Assembly: GCF_900111745.1 (NCBI RefSeq)
Contig: NZ_FOIJ01000012.1
Span: forward strand, 124,001-188,000
Reading direction: 5' to 3'
DNA from: Stigmatella erecta
GTDB lineage: Bacteria > Myxococcota > Myxococcia > Myxococcales > Myxococcaceae
DNA: 64,000 nt
Every line of letters starts with the position of its first letter. Positions within the stretch are counted from its first letter, which is position 1. Shown in pieces: positions 43,852-53,734 of the stretch. Below the pieces are notes generated by a model. It saw only the letters and a list, made by a program, of their open reading frames with translations. It was not told where the DNA came from and made no database searches. The position numbers and the translations under genes were made by a program.

Positions 43852-44990
43852 AGACGCCGCGTCAGCTCGTCACCATCTCCCACTCCTATGTCGTCACGCT
43901 CAACCGGCGCCTGGCCAACGAGATGGCGCGCGTGGGCGCGGGCCGGTGGGACGTGAAGGCCGTGGCCCCCCGCTCCTTTCAAGGAGACCTGAGCCCCCTG
44001 AAGCTCCAGCGGGAGCCGGGCGAGCCAAGCCAGGTGGAGGCGGTGCGGGCGCTCTTCAGCCGCTCGGCGCATGCCTTCCTCTACGGGCCCGAGCTGCGCT
44101 CGCTGCTCACGAACCGGGTGAGCCTGGTGCACTCCTGGGAGGAGCCCTATGTGCTGGCGGGGGCGGAGGTGGCGCTGCTCACGCCCCGGCGCGTGCCCCT
44201 CGTCTTCTCCACCGCGCAGAACCTGCCCAAGCGCTACCCGCCTCCGTTCGCGCAGCTGGAGCCGTGGGTGGTGTCCCGCTCGGCGGGCTGGGTGGCCTTC
44301 GGCGAGACGGTGAAGCAGAACCTGCTCACCCGTCCGGGCTACGCGGGCCGTCCCGCCCGCGCCATCCCCATGGGCGTGGACGTGGAGCTGTTCCGGCCCG
44401 ACCGGGCGATGGGCGCCGCCTTCCTGCGGGAGCTGGGCTGGGAACAGGAGGGCCCTCCGGTCGTGGGCTACCTGGGGCGCTTCGTGACGGAGAAGGGCGT
44501 CGAGCTGATCCGGGACGCGCTGGAGCGCCTGAAGACGCCATGGCGGGCGCTCTTCGTCGGCGGCGGACCGCTGGAGGGGAGCCTGCGGGCCTGGGGCGAG
44601 CGCCAAGGGGGCCGGGTGCGCATCGTCACCGGCGTGCCACATGCCCGGGTGCCGCAGGCGCTCAACGCGATGGACGTGCTGTGCGCGCCCAGCCAGACGA
44701 TTCCCCGGTGGAAGGAGCAGTTCGGCCGGATGCTGGCGGAGGGCTTCGCGTGCGGCGTGCCCGTGCTGGGCAGTGACTCCGGCGAGATTCCCCACACCAT
44801 GGGGGACGCGGGGCGGGTGCTGCCCGAGGCGGACGGGGCGGCCTGGACGGCGGCCCTGGCCGAGCTGCTGGAGAGCCCGGAGAAGCGCCGGGAGCTCTCC
44901 GCCCGGGGACGGGAGCGGGCCACCACCCGCTTCGCCTGGAGCGCGGTGGCCCGGGAGCACCTCGACTTCTTCGAGTCCGTCCTCGGCTGA
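43848..44990 (+). CDS. Glycosyltransferase family 4
   Basis: 380 aa from GTG 43848, overlapping the preceding stop by 4 bp. The donor half shows VVGYLGRFVTEKGVELIRDA and the E-x7-E motif as KEQFGRMLAEGFACG near residue 290. The short N-terminal half (SHSYVVTLNRRLANEMARVG) is typical of bacterial GT4 enzymes. It ends 3 bp before the convergent glycosyltransferase at 44994. Confidence 0.9.
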   Translation: MKTPRQLVTISHSYVVTLNRRLANEMARVGAGRWDVKAVAPRSFQGDLSPLKLQREPGEPSQVEAVRALFSRSAHAFLYGPELRSLLTNRVSLVHSWEEPYVLAGAEVALLTPRRVPLVFSTAQNLPKRYPPPFAQLEPWVVSRSAGWVAFGETVKQNLLTRPGYAGRPARAIPMGVDVELFRPDRAMGAAFLRELGWEQEGPPVVGYLGRFVTEKGVELIRDALERLKTPWRALFVGGGPLEGSLRAWGERQGGRVRIVTGVPHARVPQALNAMDVLCAPSQTIPRWKEQFGRMLAEGFACGVPVLGSDSGEIPHTMGDAGRVLPEADGAAWTAALAELLESPEKRRELSARGRERATTRFAWSAVAREHLDFFESVLG

Positions 44991-44993
44991 GCG

Positions 44994-46139
44994 CTACGGC
45001 GCCCGGCCGCGCTCCAGCAGGTCCACGAGCTCCACCGCCATGCGCTCCCAGGTCCAGGCGCGCAGCGTCCCGGACAGCGCCGCGACGTGCGGCGCCAGCA
45101 GGGCCTCCCGCGCCCGCCACGACTCCAGACGCCGGACCAGCTCCGCCACATCGTCTGGGTCGTCCAGGAGCAACTCCTGGAGGGCATCCGGGTACCGCTC
45201 CGCCACCCCGGCCCGCCGGCTCACCAGCACGGCGAGCCCCGCGCACAGGGCCTCCTGAACGCCCAGCCCGTACGGCTCATAGCGCGTGGGGGCGACGAGC
45301 AGATCCGCGGCGGACAGGAGCGTGGGCACGTCCTTGCGAAAGCCGAGGAACTGGATGCGCCCGCCCAGGCCGCGGGCCTGGACCTCCCGCTCCCAGTGTG
45401 CCCGCTGCGGCCCCTCGCCCACCACCTTGAGGTCCACGTCCCACAGCTCGTGCGCGCACAGCCGCTCCCAGGCGGCCAGGAGCGAATCGAAGCCCTTGCG
45501 CCGGTCTCCGAGCGCGCCCACGAACAGGGCGATCCGGCGCGGCCCGGCCCAGCCCAGCGCCGCCCGCGCGGCCTGCCGGGCCTCCGGGGAGGCCGGCTGA
45601 AAGCGCTCCGGATCGCTTCCCAGGTAGACGACGTGAACGCGCCCGGCGGGGATGCCCGTGGCCTGGAGAATGTCGTCCCGCGTGCGCTGGGAGTTGGCGA
45701 TGACGAGGCGGGCCCGGCGCACGGCGCGGCGCTCGGTGTAACGATAGTAGTGCTGACTCACCCGGGCCTTGAGCTGGCGCAGGGGGGTGCCGGTGGCCTC
45801 GGCGGCATAGGCCCCGTGGACATAGTGGATCCAGTTGACGGCGGGCACCGTGCAGTTGCCGCCGTTGGCCACCACCTCGCCGCCTTCCGCCAGGGTGCGC
45901 AGGGCCCAGAGGCGCCCGGCGGCATCCAGCAGCGGCTCGCCGAGCAGGTACGCCCCGGCGGGCTTGGGCACCGGAATGAAGCGCACATTGGGCAGGGCGC
46001 GCAGCTCGTCCGAGACGCGGTGGGCCACGAGCCGGACGGGGTGGCCGCGCCGCGCGAGGTGGCTGGCCAGGGCCAGGTTGGCCCGGTCCATGCCCCCAGT
46101 GGCGACGAAGTCACCGGCGATGAGCGTGTAGGGTCTCAT
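44994..46139 (-). CDS. Glycosyltransferase family 4
   Basis: 381 aa. Acceptor half: DFVATGGMDRANLALASHLARRG. Donor half: RIALFVGALGDRRKGFDSLL and the E-x7-E motif YEPYGLGVQEALCAG. It is the last gene of the five-gene minus-strand operon led by the Wzc-type gene. The start ATG 46139 lies 29 bp inside the polymerase gene, so translation is coupled. Confidence 0.9.
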   Translation of the reverse strand: MRPYTLIAGDFVATGGMDRANLALASHLARRGHPVRLVAHRVSDELRALPNVRFIPVPKPAGAYLLGEPLLDAAGRLWALRTLAEGGEVVANGGNCTVPAVNWIHYVHGAYAAEATGTPLRQLKARVSQHYYRYTERRAVRRARLVIANSQRTRDDILQATGIPAGRVHVVYLGSDPERFQPASPEARQAARAALGWAGPRRIALFVGALGDRRKGFDSLLAAWERLCAHELWDVDLKVVGEGPQRAHWEREVQARGLGGRIQFLGFRKDVPTLLSAADLLVAPTRYEPYGLGVQEALCAGLAVLVSRRAGVAERYPDALQELLLDDPDDVAELVRRLESWRAREALLAPHVAALSGTLRAWTWERMAVELVDLLERGRAP

Positions 46140-47616
46140 GGGGAAGGGAAGCGCGGGCCTGCTGGCGCGCGTGGTGGTGGGCGCCGAAGAGGGCCGCGTT
46201 GAGCAGCCAGAACACCATGCCCGTCTGGCTCATGAAGAAGGGGTAGCTGAAGGTGATGGCGATGGCGCCCAGGTTGAAGCCGAAGAGGATGCTGCCCCAG
46301 AGCCAGAACTCGTTCTCATCGTCCTTGCTGGAGGCGAGCCGCAAGGACCAGAACAGCGTGGCGAGCAGCGCCAGCGGGTAGAGCACCAGCACGAAGATGC
46401 CGCCATCCAGAATCCAGCCGGCCCACTGAATCTCCACCCACAGGGGCGGCCGCTCCGGATCGCTGTTGTCGCCGAAGTAGGCGTTGGCCATGCCATAGCG
46501 GCCGAGCCCCGCGCCCAGGGGGTACTCCGGCAGGTAGTGCGTGAAGGCGCTGTCGAGGAAGCGCCCGCGGTTGCTGTAATAGACGTCGCCCGCCTCCTCC
46601 TCGAAGAGCGTGTTCCAGCGGCTGGTGACGGCATCGCCGCCCATGGTGGCCGCCCACCCGAAGCCCGCGATGGCGAAGCCCCCCACCACGGCGATGAGCT
46701 TGGTCATCCGCAGGAGCCGGCCGTTGAGCGCTAGCACCGCGACGATGGCCAGCATGCACACCAGCAGCATCACCGCGCTGGCGCGGACCTGGCACAGGTA
46801 GAGGCTGACGATGCCCAGGAAGATGCCGCCCAGGCTCACCCAGCGGATGAGCCCCTTCTTCGAGCTGAGCAGAAAGCCGCTGCCCAGCAGCACGGCGTAG
46901 AAGGCCCCCGTGGTGGCGCCGCCGGGCGTGTCGGTGAGCCCGAAGGGCCGGAAGATGCGCTCACCGCTGGGGCCCACGAACTGGAGGCTCTGGGTGTAGG
47001 CCTCGCCCATGCTCTCGATGACGGCCGACATGGCGGGCTGGAACTGGCCCGGGGAGTAGACCTGCAACACGCCCAGGGCCGCGCTCGCCGCGTTGAACAG
47101 GAAGAGCAGCCCCAGCGTGCGCCGCAGGGCCTGCGCGTCGATGCGCAGCCGGGTCACCCAGATGAGCGGCGCCAGGACGGAGAACTGGATGCCCAGCTGG
47201 GCCGCCCCCGCCAGCAAGCTGCTCGTCTGGGGGTGGAGGATATTCAGCGCGGTGACGGCCATGGCCGCGAGCGCGAAGGGCAAGGCAGGGTGCCGCAGCT
47301 TCTGGCCGGGCACGAGGGCCAGCAGCACCAGGCTCGCCCCGAACGAGAAGATGCGGAAGATCATCCGCAGCGGGGCGAGCACCTCCCACAGCAAGGCGAG
47401 CTGGGTGAGGATCTGCACGGCGATGAAGAGCGGCACCAGGGCGCTCGAGGAGAGCAGCCCCTTGCGGACCTGCGGCTCCGGCGCGGCGGGCGCCTCGGCC
47501 ACGGCCTCGGGCGCGGCGGCCCCGGACGGCGGAGCGCGGCGGACATACCGCTGGTTCAGCACCCCCGGGCCCTGAAGCGGCCGAGGGCCCTGAAAGGACC
47601 CGCCCAGCCCCTTCAT
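46111..47616 (-). CDS. Polysaccharide polymerase, Wzy/O-antigen ligase type
   Basis: 501 aa. After a 50-residue Ala/Pro-rich cytosolic start, about ten to eleven hydrophobic segments follow, with the large loop between residues about 335 and 405 (SRWNTLFEEE...NRGRFLDSAFTHYLPEYPLGAGLGRYG) characteristic of the Wzy_C/O-antigen ligase family. It would join lipid-linked repeat units at the periplasmic face. It sits in the Wzc operon, which favours polymerase over ligase. The start overlaps the upstream glycosyltransferase stop (ATGA). Confidence 0.85.
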   Translation of the reverse strand: MKGLGGSFQGPRPLQGPGVLNQRYVRRAPPSGAAAPEAVAEAPAAPEPQVRKGLLSSSALVPLFIAVQILTQLALLWEVLAPLRMIFRIFSFGASLVLLALVPGQKLRHPALPFALAAMAVTALNILHPQTSSLLAGAAQLGIQFSVLAPLIWVTRLRIDAQALRRTLGLLFLFNAASAALGVLQVYSPGQFQPAMSAVIESMGEAYTQSLQFVGPSGERIFRPFGLTDTPGGATTGAFYAVLLGSGFLLSSKKGLIRWVSLGGIFLGIVSLYLCQVRASAVMLLVCMLAIVAVLALNGRLLRMTKLIAVVGGFAIAGFGWAATMGGDAVTSRWNTLFEEEAGDVYYSNRGRFLDSAFTHYLPEYPLGAGLGRYGMANAYFGDNSDPERPPLWVEIQWAGWILDGGIFVLVLYPLALLATLFWSLRLASSKDDENEFWLWGSILFGFNLGAIAITFSYPFFMSQTGMVFWLLNAALFGAHHHARQQARASLPHETLHAHRR

Positions 47617-48755
47617 CGATGGCCTCGCGCGGCGAGGGACTGAAAGTCCTCGGCCAGGCCCTGGAAGAACCCGGCGGGCTCACAGAGGGCGGCGGCGCGC
47701 GCGGGCCCCGCGGCCCCCAGCCGCTGCCGCTCCTCGGGGGACTCCATCAGCCGCCGCAGGGCCTCGGCCAGGGGCTCGGGCCGGGGCGCGACGAGCACAC
47801 CACAGGAGCTGTCGACGATCTCCAGCGGCCCGCCCATGGCGGTGGTGACCACGGGCAACCGGGCCTGCAGGGCCTCGATGAAGGCGATGCCGAAAGGCTC
47901 GGGCCCCAGGTTGGGCTGACAGTGGATGTCCGCGGCGCGCAGCAGCCGCGGCACATCCGAGCGCTGCCCCAGGAACCGCACCCGCCCGCGGATGGCCAGC
48001 TCGGACGCCAGGGCCTCCAGCCCCTCCAGGTACCGCGCCTCGTGGGGGCGCTGGGCGCCGCCGGCCACCCAGAGCACCCAGCCCGGCACCTGCCGCAGGC
48101 GGCCGAGCGCCTCCAGGAGCAACCGGTGGCCCTTCCAGGCCTCCATGCGGCACGCCTGGATGATGACGACGTCGTTCGCGCCCGTGCCCAGCCCGGCGCG
48201 CACCCGGGCCCGCTCCTCGCCGCTGCTCGCGGAGGCGGGGGGCGCCACGGGCAGGTAGCGCACCTTGCCCGGAATGTGCGGGTAGACGTTGCGCAGGGTT
48301 TCCGCCGTGAACCGGCTGTTGGAGATGCTCAGGTCCGGCGGCGTGACCCGCGCCCACCGCTCCAGCCAGTGCTTTCCCTCCAGCGCATCATGCTGGAAGA
48401 AGACGAGGGGCAGCCCCGCGGAGCGCACCACCGGGCCGAAGAGGGCCTGGGACCAGGGCGAATGGCACACCACCGCCGCATACCGCTCGCGCCGCAGCAG
48501 CTCCGCGAGCGAACTCCGGGCGCGCCACACCGTCCAGGGGCGGCTCACCCGCGCCCCGCCCAGCACGGACACGGAGGCCCCGGCCTCCCGCAGCTCCTGG
48601 CTCATCCGGCCTTCGAAGCAGAGCGCGAACGCATGGGTGGGGCCGGGCGCGCCGCGCTGCTCCCGGGCCAGCGTCCGCAGAAACGACTCCACCCCGCCAT
48701 ACAGGTTGCCGCTGTGGACGTGGAGCACGGTGTCCCCGGCGCCCGGGCCGCTCAC
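47613..48755 (-). CDS. Glycosyltransferase family 4
   Basis: 380 aa from GTG 48755, which overlaps the upstream stop (GTGA); the open frame further upstream is Gly/Ala-rich and runs inside the previous gene. Acceptor motif HVHSGNLYGGVESFLRTLA; donor half IIQACRMEAWKGHRLLLEAL and E-x7-E motif PEPFGIAFIEALQAR. One of the coupled genes of the minus-strand operon. Confidence 0.9.
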   Translation of the reverse strand: MSGPGAGDTVLHVHSGNLYGGVESFLRTLAREQRGAPGPTHAFALCFEGRMSQELREAGASVSVLGGARVSRPWTVWRARSSLAELLRRERYAAVVCHSPWSQALFGPVVRSAGLPLVFFQHDALEGKHWLERWARVTPPDLSISNSRFTAETLRNVYPHIPGKVRYLPVAPPASASSGEERARVRAGLGTGANDVVIIQACRMEAWKGHRLLLEALGRLRQVPGWVLWVAGGAQRPHEARYLEGLEALASELAIRGRVRFLGQRSDVPRLLRAADIHCQPNLGPEPFGIAFIEALQARLPVVTTAMGGPLEIVDSSCGVLVAPRPEPLAEALRRLMESPEERQRLGAAGPARAAALCEPAGFFQGLAEDFQSLAARGHR

Positions 48756-49987
48756 GGCCGCTCCTCCCGCACGGCCTTGTCCTGACGGACGGCGGCGGAG
48801 GACGAGCGCAGGGCCTCTGCATAGAGCGACAGGCTGTGCTCGGCCATCACCGTGTGCTGGAACTCGGACTGGGCCCGCGCCCGCGCCGCGCGCCCCAGCC
48901 GCTCGGCCAGCCCCGGCTCCTCCAGCAGGCGCCGGGCGGCCTTCGCCAGCGCCCACGCATCGCCCACCGGCACGGTGAGCCCCGTCTGCTCATGCAGGCT
49001 TACCCACGCCACCCCCGAGTGGGGAATGGCGGTGTTGAGGACGGGCTTGCCGCTCGCCATGGCTTCGATCTGCGAGAGCCCATAGGCCTCGCTGCGGGCG
49101 TTGCTCGGAAACCAGAGGGCGGTGGAGGCCCGGTACGCGCCGGCGAGATCCTCCGGCGACAGGTACCCGGCCCACGTCACCCGGTCCTCGATGCCCAGCT
49201 CCCGGGCCCGGCGCCGGCCCTCCTGCTCCAGCGGCCCCACGCCCACCACCAGCAGCCGGCCCGGCACCTTCGCCAGGGCCTCCAGGGCGGTGAAGAGCCC
49301 CTTGTAATAGACGAGCCGGCCCACCATCACCCAAAGCGGTGCATCGCCCTGGCCGCGCCAGCGGGCCTCGGCCTCCAGGGCCGCGGGGGACGGAGAGAGC
49401 CAGGGGGCCAGGTCCACGCCCAGCGGCAACGCGCGCACCTTCCGGCGGAAGCGCTTGAGCAGGGACGAGCCCCCCACGTACGCCTCGCTGGTGGCCAGCA
49501 CCCGGCGGGCGCGGGTGTACAGCAGCATCTCGAAGGGCCGGAAGAGCGCGCCGGCCACCCGCTGACGGATGACGTCACTGTGGTGGGTGACCACCACCGT
49601 GGGCAGCCAGGGCAGCGCATTCAGCGCCAGCACCATGGTGGGGTTGGGCGTGTGCACGTGGAGGATGTCCACGCCGCGGGAGAGCGCCCGCACCAGCTCG
49701 GGCACCAGCTCCGGCAGCACATCCATGCGCAGCAGCGAGGCCCAGCGCCCCAGGCGCGTCACGCGCACGGGCCCATCCCACTCCTCGCGGGTGGCGCTGC
49801 GGCCCCGGAACTCGTGGCTGAAGCCCTCGCCCTCGGCCGAGTGGTTGATGCACAGCACCTCCACGCGCGCGCCCAGCGCCGCCTGGGCCTGCGCGAGCGT
49901 CTGGACGTGCGCCTCCATGCCACCCGAGGCGGGGGGATAGAACTTGCCCAGGTGCAGCACCCGCAGACCCGAACTGGAACGGCTCAC
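48752..49987 (-). CDS. Glycosyltransferase family 4
   Basis: 411 aa from GTG 49987, overlapping the stop of the Wzc-type gene. Acceptor motif LHLGKFYPPASGGMEAHVQTLA, typical of the mannosyl/galactosyl GT4 branch; donor half VMVGRLVYYKGLFTALEAL and E-x7-E motif SEAYGLSQIEAMASG. It is second in the operon. Confidence 0.92.
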   Translation of the reverse strand: MSRSSSGLRVLHLGKFYPPASGGMEAHVQTLAQAQAALGARVEVLCINHSAEGEGFSHEFRGRSATREEWDGPVRVTRLGRWASLLRMDVLPELVPELVRALSRGVDILHVHTPNPTMVLALNALPWLPTVVVTHHSDVIRQRVAGALFRPFEMLLYTRARRVLATSEAYVGGSSLLKRFRRKVRALPLGVDLAPWLSPSPAALEAEARWRGQGDAPLWVMVGRLVYYKGLFTALEALAKVPGRLLVVGVGPLEQEGRRRARELGIEDRVTWAGYLSPEDLAGAYRASTALWFPSNARSEAYGLSQIEAMASGKPVLNTAIPHSGVAWVSLHEQTGLTVPVGDAWALAKAARRLLEEPGLAERLGRAARARAQSEFQHTVMAEHSLSLYAEALRSSSAAVRQDKAVREERP

Positions 49988-52176
49988 GAAGAGGCCACCC
50001 TGTCCTTCACGTCCTCGCGCGGCCCGTACTCATCGCGATAGTAGAGGTAGGATTCCCTGTACCGGCCATCCGTCGCGTCCAAGTCATTGAGGATGGCGCC
50101 GTACATCTGCGCCTGCACATCGGCCAGCGAGCGCAGGGCGCGCCGGGCAGCGTCGTGGTGCGTCTTCCCCGCGCGCAGCACCAGCATCACCCCATCCACC
50201 TGGGTGGCCAGCACCGCCGAGTCCGAGACGGCATTGAGCGGCGGGCTGTCGAGCAGGATGCGGTCGAACTTCCCGCCCACCGTCTTCAGCAGCTCGGCGA
50301 AGGCCTGGGTGTGCAACAGCTCCGCCGGGTTGGGCGGGATGGGGCCACAGGGCAGCACGAAGAGGTTGGGCACCTCGGTGCTCTTGATGGCCCGGTCCAG
50401 GGAGCCCTCGCCCACCACCAGCGAGCTGATGCCCACGTCGTTGGGGACGCCGAAGGCCTTGTGCAGCCGCGGCCTTCGCATGTCCGTGTCCATGAGGAGC
50501 ACGCGGTTGCCGCTCTGGGCCATGGCCACGCCCAGGAAGATGCAGCTCGTGGACTTGCCTTCCTGAGGGCCGCTGGAGGTGACGACCAGCGTCTTGAAGG
50601 GCTTGTCCGGGGACATGAACAACAGGTTCGTCCGGATGGCCCGGCAGCACTCGGCCACGGAGGACTTGGGCTGGCGGTGGACGTACAAATCCTTCTCGGG
50701 GAGGTTGTCCTCCTTGCCCTCCACGTGCGGCACGAAGCCCAGGAACGCGAGCCCCAGCTTCTGCTCCACGTCCATCTGGGACGCGATGCTGCGCTCCAGG
50801 AACTCCAGGAGCACCACCACACCCACGCCCGCCAGGAGCCCCAGGGCCAGCGCCATCATCACGCTGCGCCGGACATTGGGCTTGATGGGCATGAACTGCG
50901 GCCGGGCCGGATCCAACACGCGCACGTTGCTGGTGCGCAGCAGCCCCGACAGCTCGATGTCCTTGAGCCGCTTGAGGACCAGCTCGTACAGGCGGCGGTT
51001 GTTGTCGGCCTCGCGGCGCAGGCGATCGAATTCGATCTCCTTCTTGCCCACCTCGAACGCCTCGTCCTTGGTGACGGCCAGCAGGCGCACGAGGTTCTTC
51101 TCCTTGGCCTGCGCCTCGGCCAGCTCCGCCTCCGCCTTGCGCACCACGTTGTTGAGGCTGCGCTCGAAGTCCAGCTTCACCACGGCCAGCTTGCGCTCGC
51201 ACTCGAGCATCTTCGGGTGCTCGGGCAGGTAGCGCTCCGTCAGCTCCACGCACGCCACGCGCTGCTCGATGAACCGGCGCTTGAACTCCTGCAGGGCCGT
51301 GTCATCCGCGCCCGGCACCGCCTCGGCCCACGTCATGTCCCCCGAATCGGCGGACTTGCGCAGGTGGCGGATGGACTCCACGCGGCCCTGGAGCCCCGCG
51401 ATGCGCGTGCGCACCTCGGTGAGCGCCAGGTTGTAGCTGTTGATGCGGTCGCTGACGATGCTCATCCGGTCCTCTAGCGAGGTCGAGAGCACGTCCGCCT
51501 CCTTCTTGAAGTCATACAGGGCCAACTCGCTCACCTTGGAGCTGCGCTCCAGCTCCGCCCGGCGCTCCTCCAGCCACACCGTGGCGCTCTCGGTGGTGCG
51601 CAGCTTGAGGGCCAGGTTCTCGGCCATGTAGGCCTGCGCCACCTCGTTGGCGAGCAGCGCGGCGCGCTGGGGATCCAGGTCCTCCACGGAGACCGTCACC
51701 ACGCGCGAGTCCCGGACGGGCTGCACGCGGATGCGCGACTGGAGCAGCCCGGCCGCATCCGCGCCCTGCATGGCCTGGCTGCGCTCCTTCTCGTCCTTGA
51801 GGTGGGACAGGCCGAGGAAGCCCGGGTCGTGCTGCAGCCCCAGCTTGTCCACCACCCGCATGGAGACGGCGCGCGAGGTGATGATCTCGTTCTGGGTGGT
51901 GTAGTACTCCTTGTTGAACCAGTAGTTGCTGCGCTCCTCGCCCATGACCTCCTTCACCTCGCCATCGAGGATGCGCGGGGCGGTGACGTCGATGATGAGC
52001 GAGGTGCTGGCGGCGTACACCTTGGGCTGGCGGAGGGACTGCAGCGACACGCCGCCGGTGATGAGAATGGCCACGCCCAGGACCAGCCATTTGCGGCGCC
52101 ACAACGCGCGCACGAAGCGCATCACGTTCAAAGGCGTCATGCCCGCACCGGCCGGGCCATTCACTGAAACATCCAC
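49984..52176 (-). CDS. wzc: Wzc-type co-polymerase and BY-kinase (one polypeptide)
   Basis: 730 aa from GTG 52176 with AGGAGAG upstream. Order: cytosolic start, membrane helix (about 30-48), periplasmic Wzz domain with long coiled coil (about 55-435), Pro-rich second helix (about 450-472), cytosolic tyrosine kinase. Walker A SGPQEGKST (Lys541), Walker A' VLLMDTDMRRP (Asp563, Asp565) and Walker B ILLDSPP are intact. The tail has the autophosphorylation cluster Tyr706, 710, 712, 713 and 717. It controls chain length and export of the polysaccharide. The one-chain form is like Myxococcus BtkB and unlike split Wzc/Wze pairs. It is first in the operon. Confidence 0.95.
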   Translation of the reverse strand: MDVSVNGPAGAGMTPLNVMRFVRALWRRKWLVLGVAILITGGVSLQSLRQPKVYAASTSLIIDVTAPRILDGEVKEVMGEERSNYWFNKEYYTTQNEIITSRAVSMRVVDKLGLQHDPGFLGLSHLKDEKERSQAMQGADAAGLLQSRIRVQPVRDSRVVTVSVEDLDPQRAALLANEVAQAYMAENLALKLRTTESATVWLEERRAELERSSKVSELALYDFKKEADVLSTSLEDRMSIVSDRINSYNLALTEVRTRIAGLQGRVESIRHLRKSADSGDMTWAEAVPGADDTALQEFKRRFIEQRVACVELTERYLPEHPKMLECERKLAVVKLDFERSLNNVVRKAEAELAEAQAKEKNLVRLLAVTKDEAFEVGKKEIEFDRLRREADNNRRLYELVLKRLKDIELSGLLRTSNVRVLDPARPQFMPIKPNVRRSVMMALALGLLAGVGVVVLLEFLERSIASQMDVEQKLGLAFLGFVPHVEGKEDNLPEKDLYVHRQPKSSVAECCRAIRTNLLFMSPDKPFKTLVVTSSGPQEGKSTSCIFLGVAMAQSGNRVLLMDTDMRRPRLHKAFGVPNDVGISSLVVGEGSLDRAIKSTEVPNLFVLPCGPIPPNPAELLHTQAFAELLKTVGGKFDRILLDSPPLNAVSDSAVLATQVDGVMLVLRAGKTHHDAARRALRSLADVQAQMYGAILNDLDATDGRYRESYLYYRDEYGPREDVKDRVASS

Positions 52177-52362
52177 AGGGCTCTCCTGGAGTCTTCCCGC
52201 ACGAGGCGCTGGCCTGGCACGGATTCCCCCGCCCGACTTACACCCACAGTCTGCTCCGAGCGTGCCCCGGCGGGGCCAGAGGGTCAATCTTCCAAAACGC
52301 GTACCCCCAACGCCTGGACGTCCGCCGGGCATTCCTCCGGCTCCGCCCCCCTGCCTCCTAGC

Positions 52363-53730
52363 ATGTGTGCTAGTGACGCGTCCGTGAATCCGCCTCTCTC
52401 CGTCATCCTTCCCTACACGCCCTCCACGGCGGCCGCGGCGGCCCGCTTCGCCCGGGCCTTGGCGGGCCCGCATGAAGTGGTCCTCGCCGGAGAGGGTCCC
52501 CTGGAGGTAACGCCGGGCCCACGCCTGCACGTCCTGTCGGGCCAGGTGGGCAAGGGGGCGGCCATCCGGGCGGCGCTCTCGAAGGTCACGGGCACGGTGA
52601 CGGTGCTCCAGGATCCGGACGAGGCCTACGACTTGGCGGCCTACGAAGCCCTGTGCCGGCCCATCCACGAGGACACGGCGGACGGAGTCTTCGGCCGCCG
52701 GACGGTGGCGGGCCTGAAGCCCGAGCTGCTGGCCGGCCGGGCCCTGGGAGGCTTCGCCCGGTTCGTCACGGACACGGCGCTGGCGGATCCGCTCACGGGG
52801 GCCCGCGCGTTCCGGACGGAGGCGCTGCGCTCGGTGACGCTGACCAGCGATGATGACGCGGTGGACGCGGAGCTGGTGGTGAAGCTCGCCGCGCAGCTCT
52901 ACCGGCTCGCCGAGGTGCCGCTGCCGCTCAGCGCGGTGCCCACCCGGCCGCTGGCCTCGCACCTGTCCCAGCTGCGCACGCTCATGCGCTACGCCACCGT
53001 GCGCGACGACGCGGACAACCAGCACGAGGGCTACACCTCGCTGGAGCGGATGGACGGGGCCCACAACTACAACGCCTGGCTGGGCAAGCGCTTTCGCGAG
53101 CACCTGGGCCGGCGCGTGCTGGAGATTGGCGCGGGCATCGGCACCATCACCCGGGAGCTGGAGGCGGGGCTCGAGCTGCTCATCGCGCTGGAGGTGGACC
53201 GCTTCTACGTGGACCGGCTGAAGAACCTGTTCCGGGGCAAGCCCCACGTGCGGCCGTACCTGTCGGACGTGGCCCTGGCGGACTGGGAGTCGCTCCAGGC
53301 GGAGCGGCTGGACACCATCGTCCTGTCCAACGTGCTGGAGCACATCCCGGATGACGCGGCGGCGGTGCGCCGCTTCCGGCAGATTCTCCCGGTGGGCGGC
53401 AAGGTGGTCATCCTGGTGCCCGCGCTGCCGCAGCTCTTCGGCTCGATGGACGAGGCGGTGGGCCACTACCGGCGCTACACGCCGAAGGCGCTGCGCGAGG
53501 TGCTGGAGGCGGGCGGCTTCACGGTGGACACGCTGGAGTGGATGAACCTGGTGGGCATCCCGGGCTGGTTCGTGAACAGCCGCCTGCTGCGCCGGCGCGC
53601 GATGCCCAAGTTCCAGCTCAAGCTGTACGACCGGCTGGCGCCGCTGCTCGCGCAGACGGAGCGGCACGTGAAGCTGCCGGTGGGGATGAGCCTGTTCGCC
53701 GTGGCCCGCGTCACGGAAACGGCCGGCTGA
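52363..53730 (+). CDS. Fusion of GT2-like domain and SAM methyltransferase
   Basis: 455 aa. Residues about 10-215 are a dolichol-phosphate-mannose-synthase-like GT2 domain (SVILPYTPST; the metal-binding region reads TVLQDPDEAYD, a variant of the usual DADLEYD). Residues about 235-450 form a class I methyltransferase with RRVLEIGAGIGTITREL and VLSNVLEHIPDD. Both halves probably work on the same lipid-linked sugar. Start ATG 52363; GTG 52384 is equally possible. It is divergent from wzc across 186 bp that must hold both promoters. The next gene is 4 bp away. Confidence 0.85.
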   Translation: MCASDASVNPPLSVILPYTPSTAAAAARFARALAGPHEVVLAGEGPLEVTPGPRLHVLSGQVGKGAAIRAALSKVTGTVTVLQDPDEAYDLAAYEALCRPIHEDTADGVFGRRTVAGLKPELLAGRALGGFARFVTDTALADPLTGARAFRTEALRSVTLTSDDDAVDAELVVKLAAQLYRLAEVPLPLSAVPTRPLASHLSQLRTLMRYATVRDDADNQHEGYTSLERMDGAHNYNAWLGKRFREHLGRRVLEIGAGIGTITRELEAGLELLIALEVDRFYVDRLKNLFRGKPHVRPYLSDVALADWESLQAERLDTIVLSNVLEHIPDDAAAVRRFRQILPVGGKVVILVPALPQLFGSMDEAVGHYRRYTPKALREVLEAGGFTVDTLEWMNLVGIPGWFVNSRLLRRRAMPKFQLKLYDRLAPLLAQTERHVKLPVGMSLFAVARVTETAG

Positions 53731-53734
53731 CGCC

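Noticed and set aside
52215-52235. TGGCACG near the wzc divergent region as a sigma-54 promoter
   Set aside because: The -24-like half is good, but no GC dinucleotide stands at the required 10-bp spacing.
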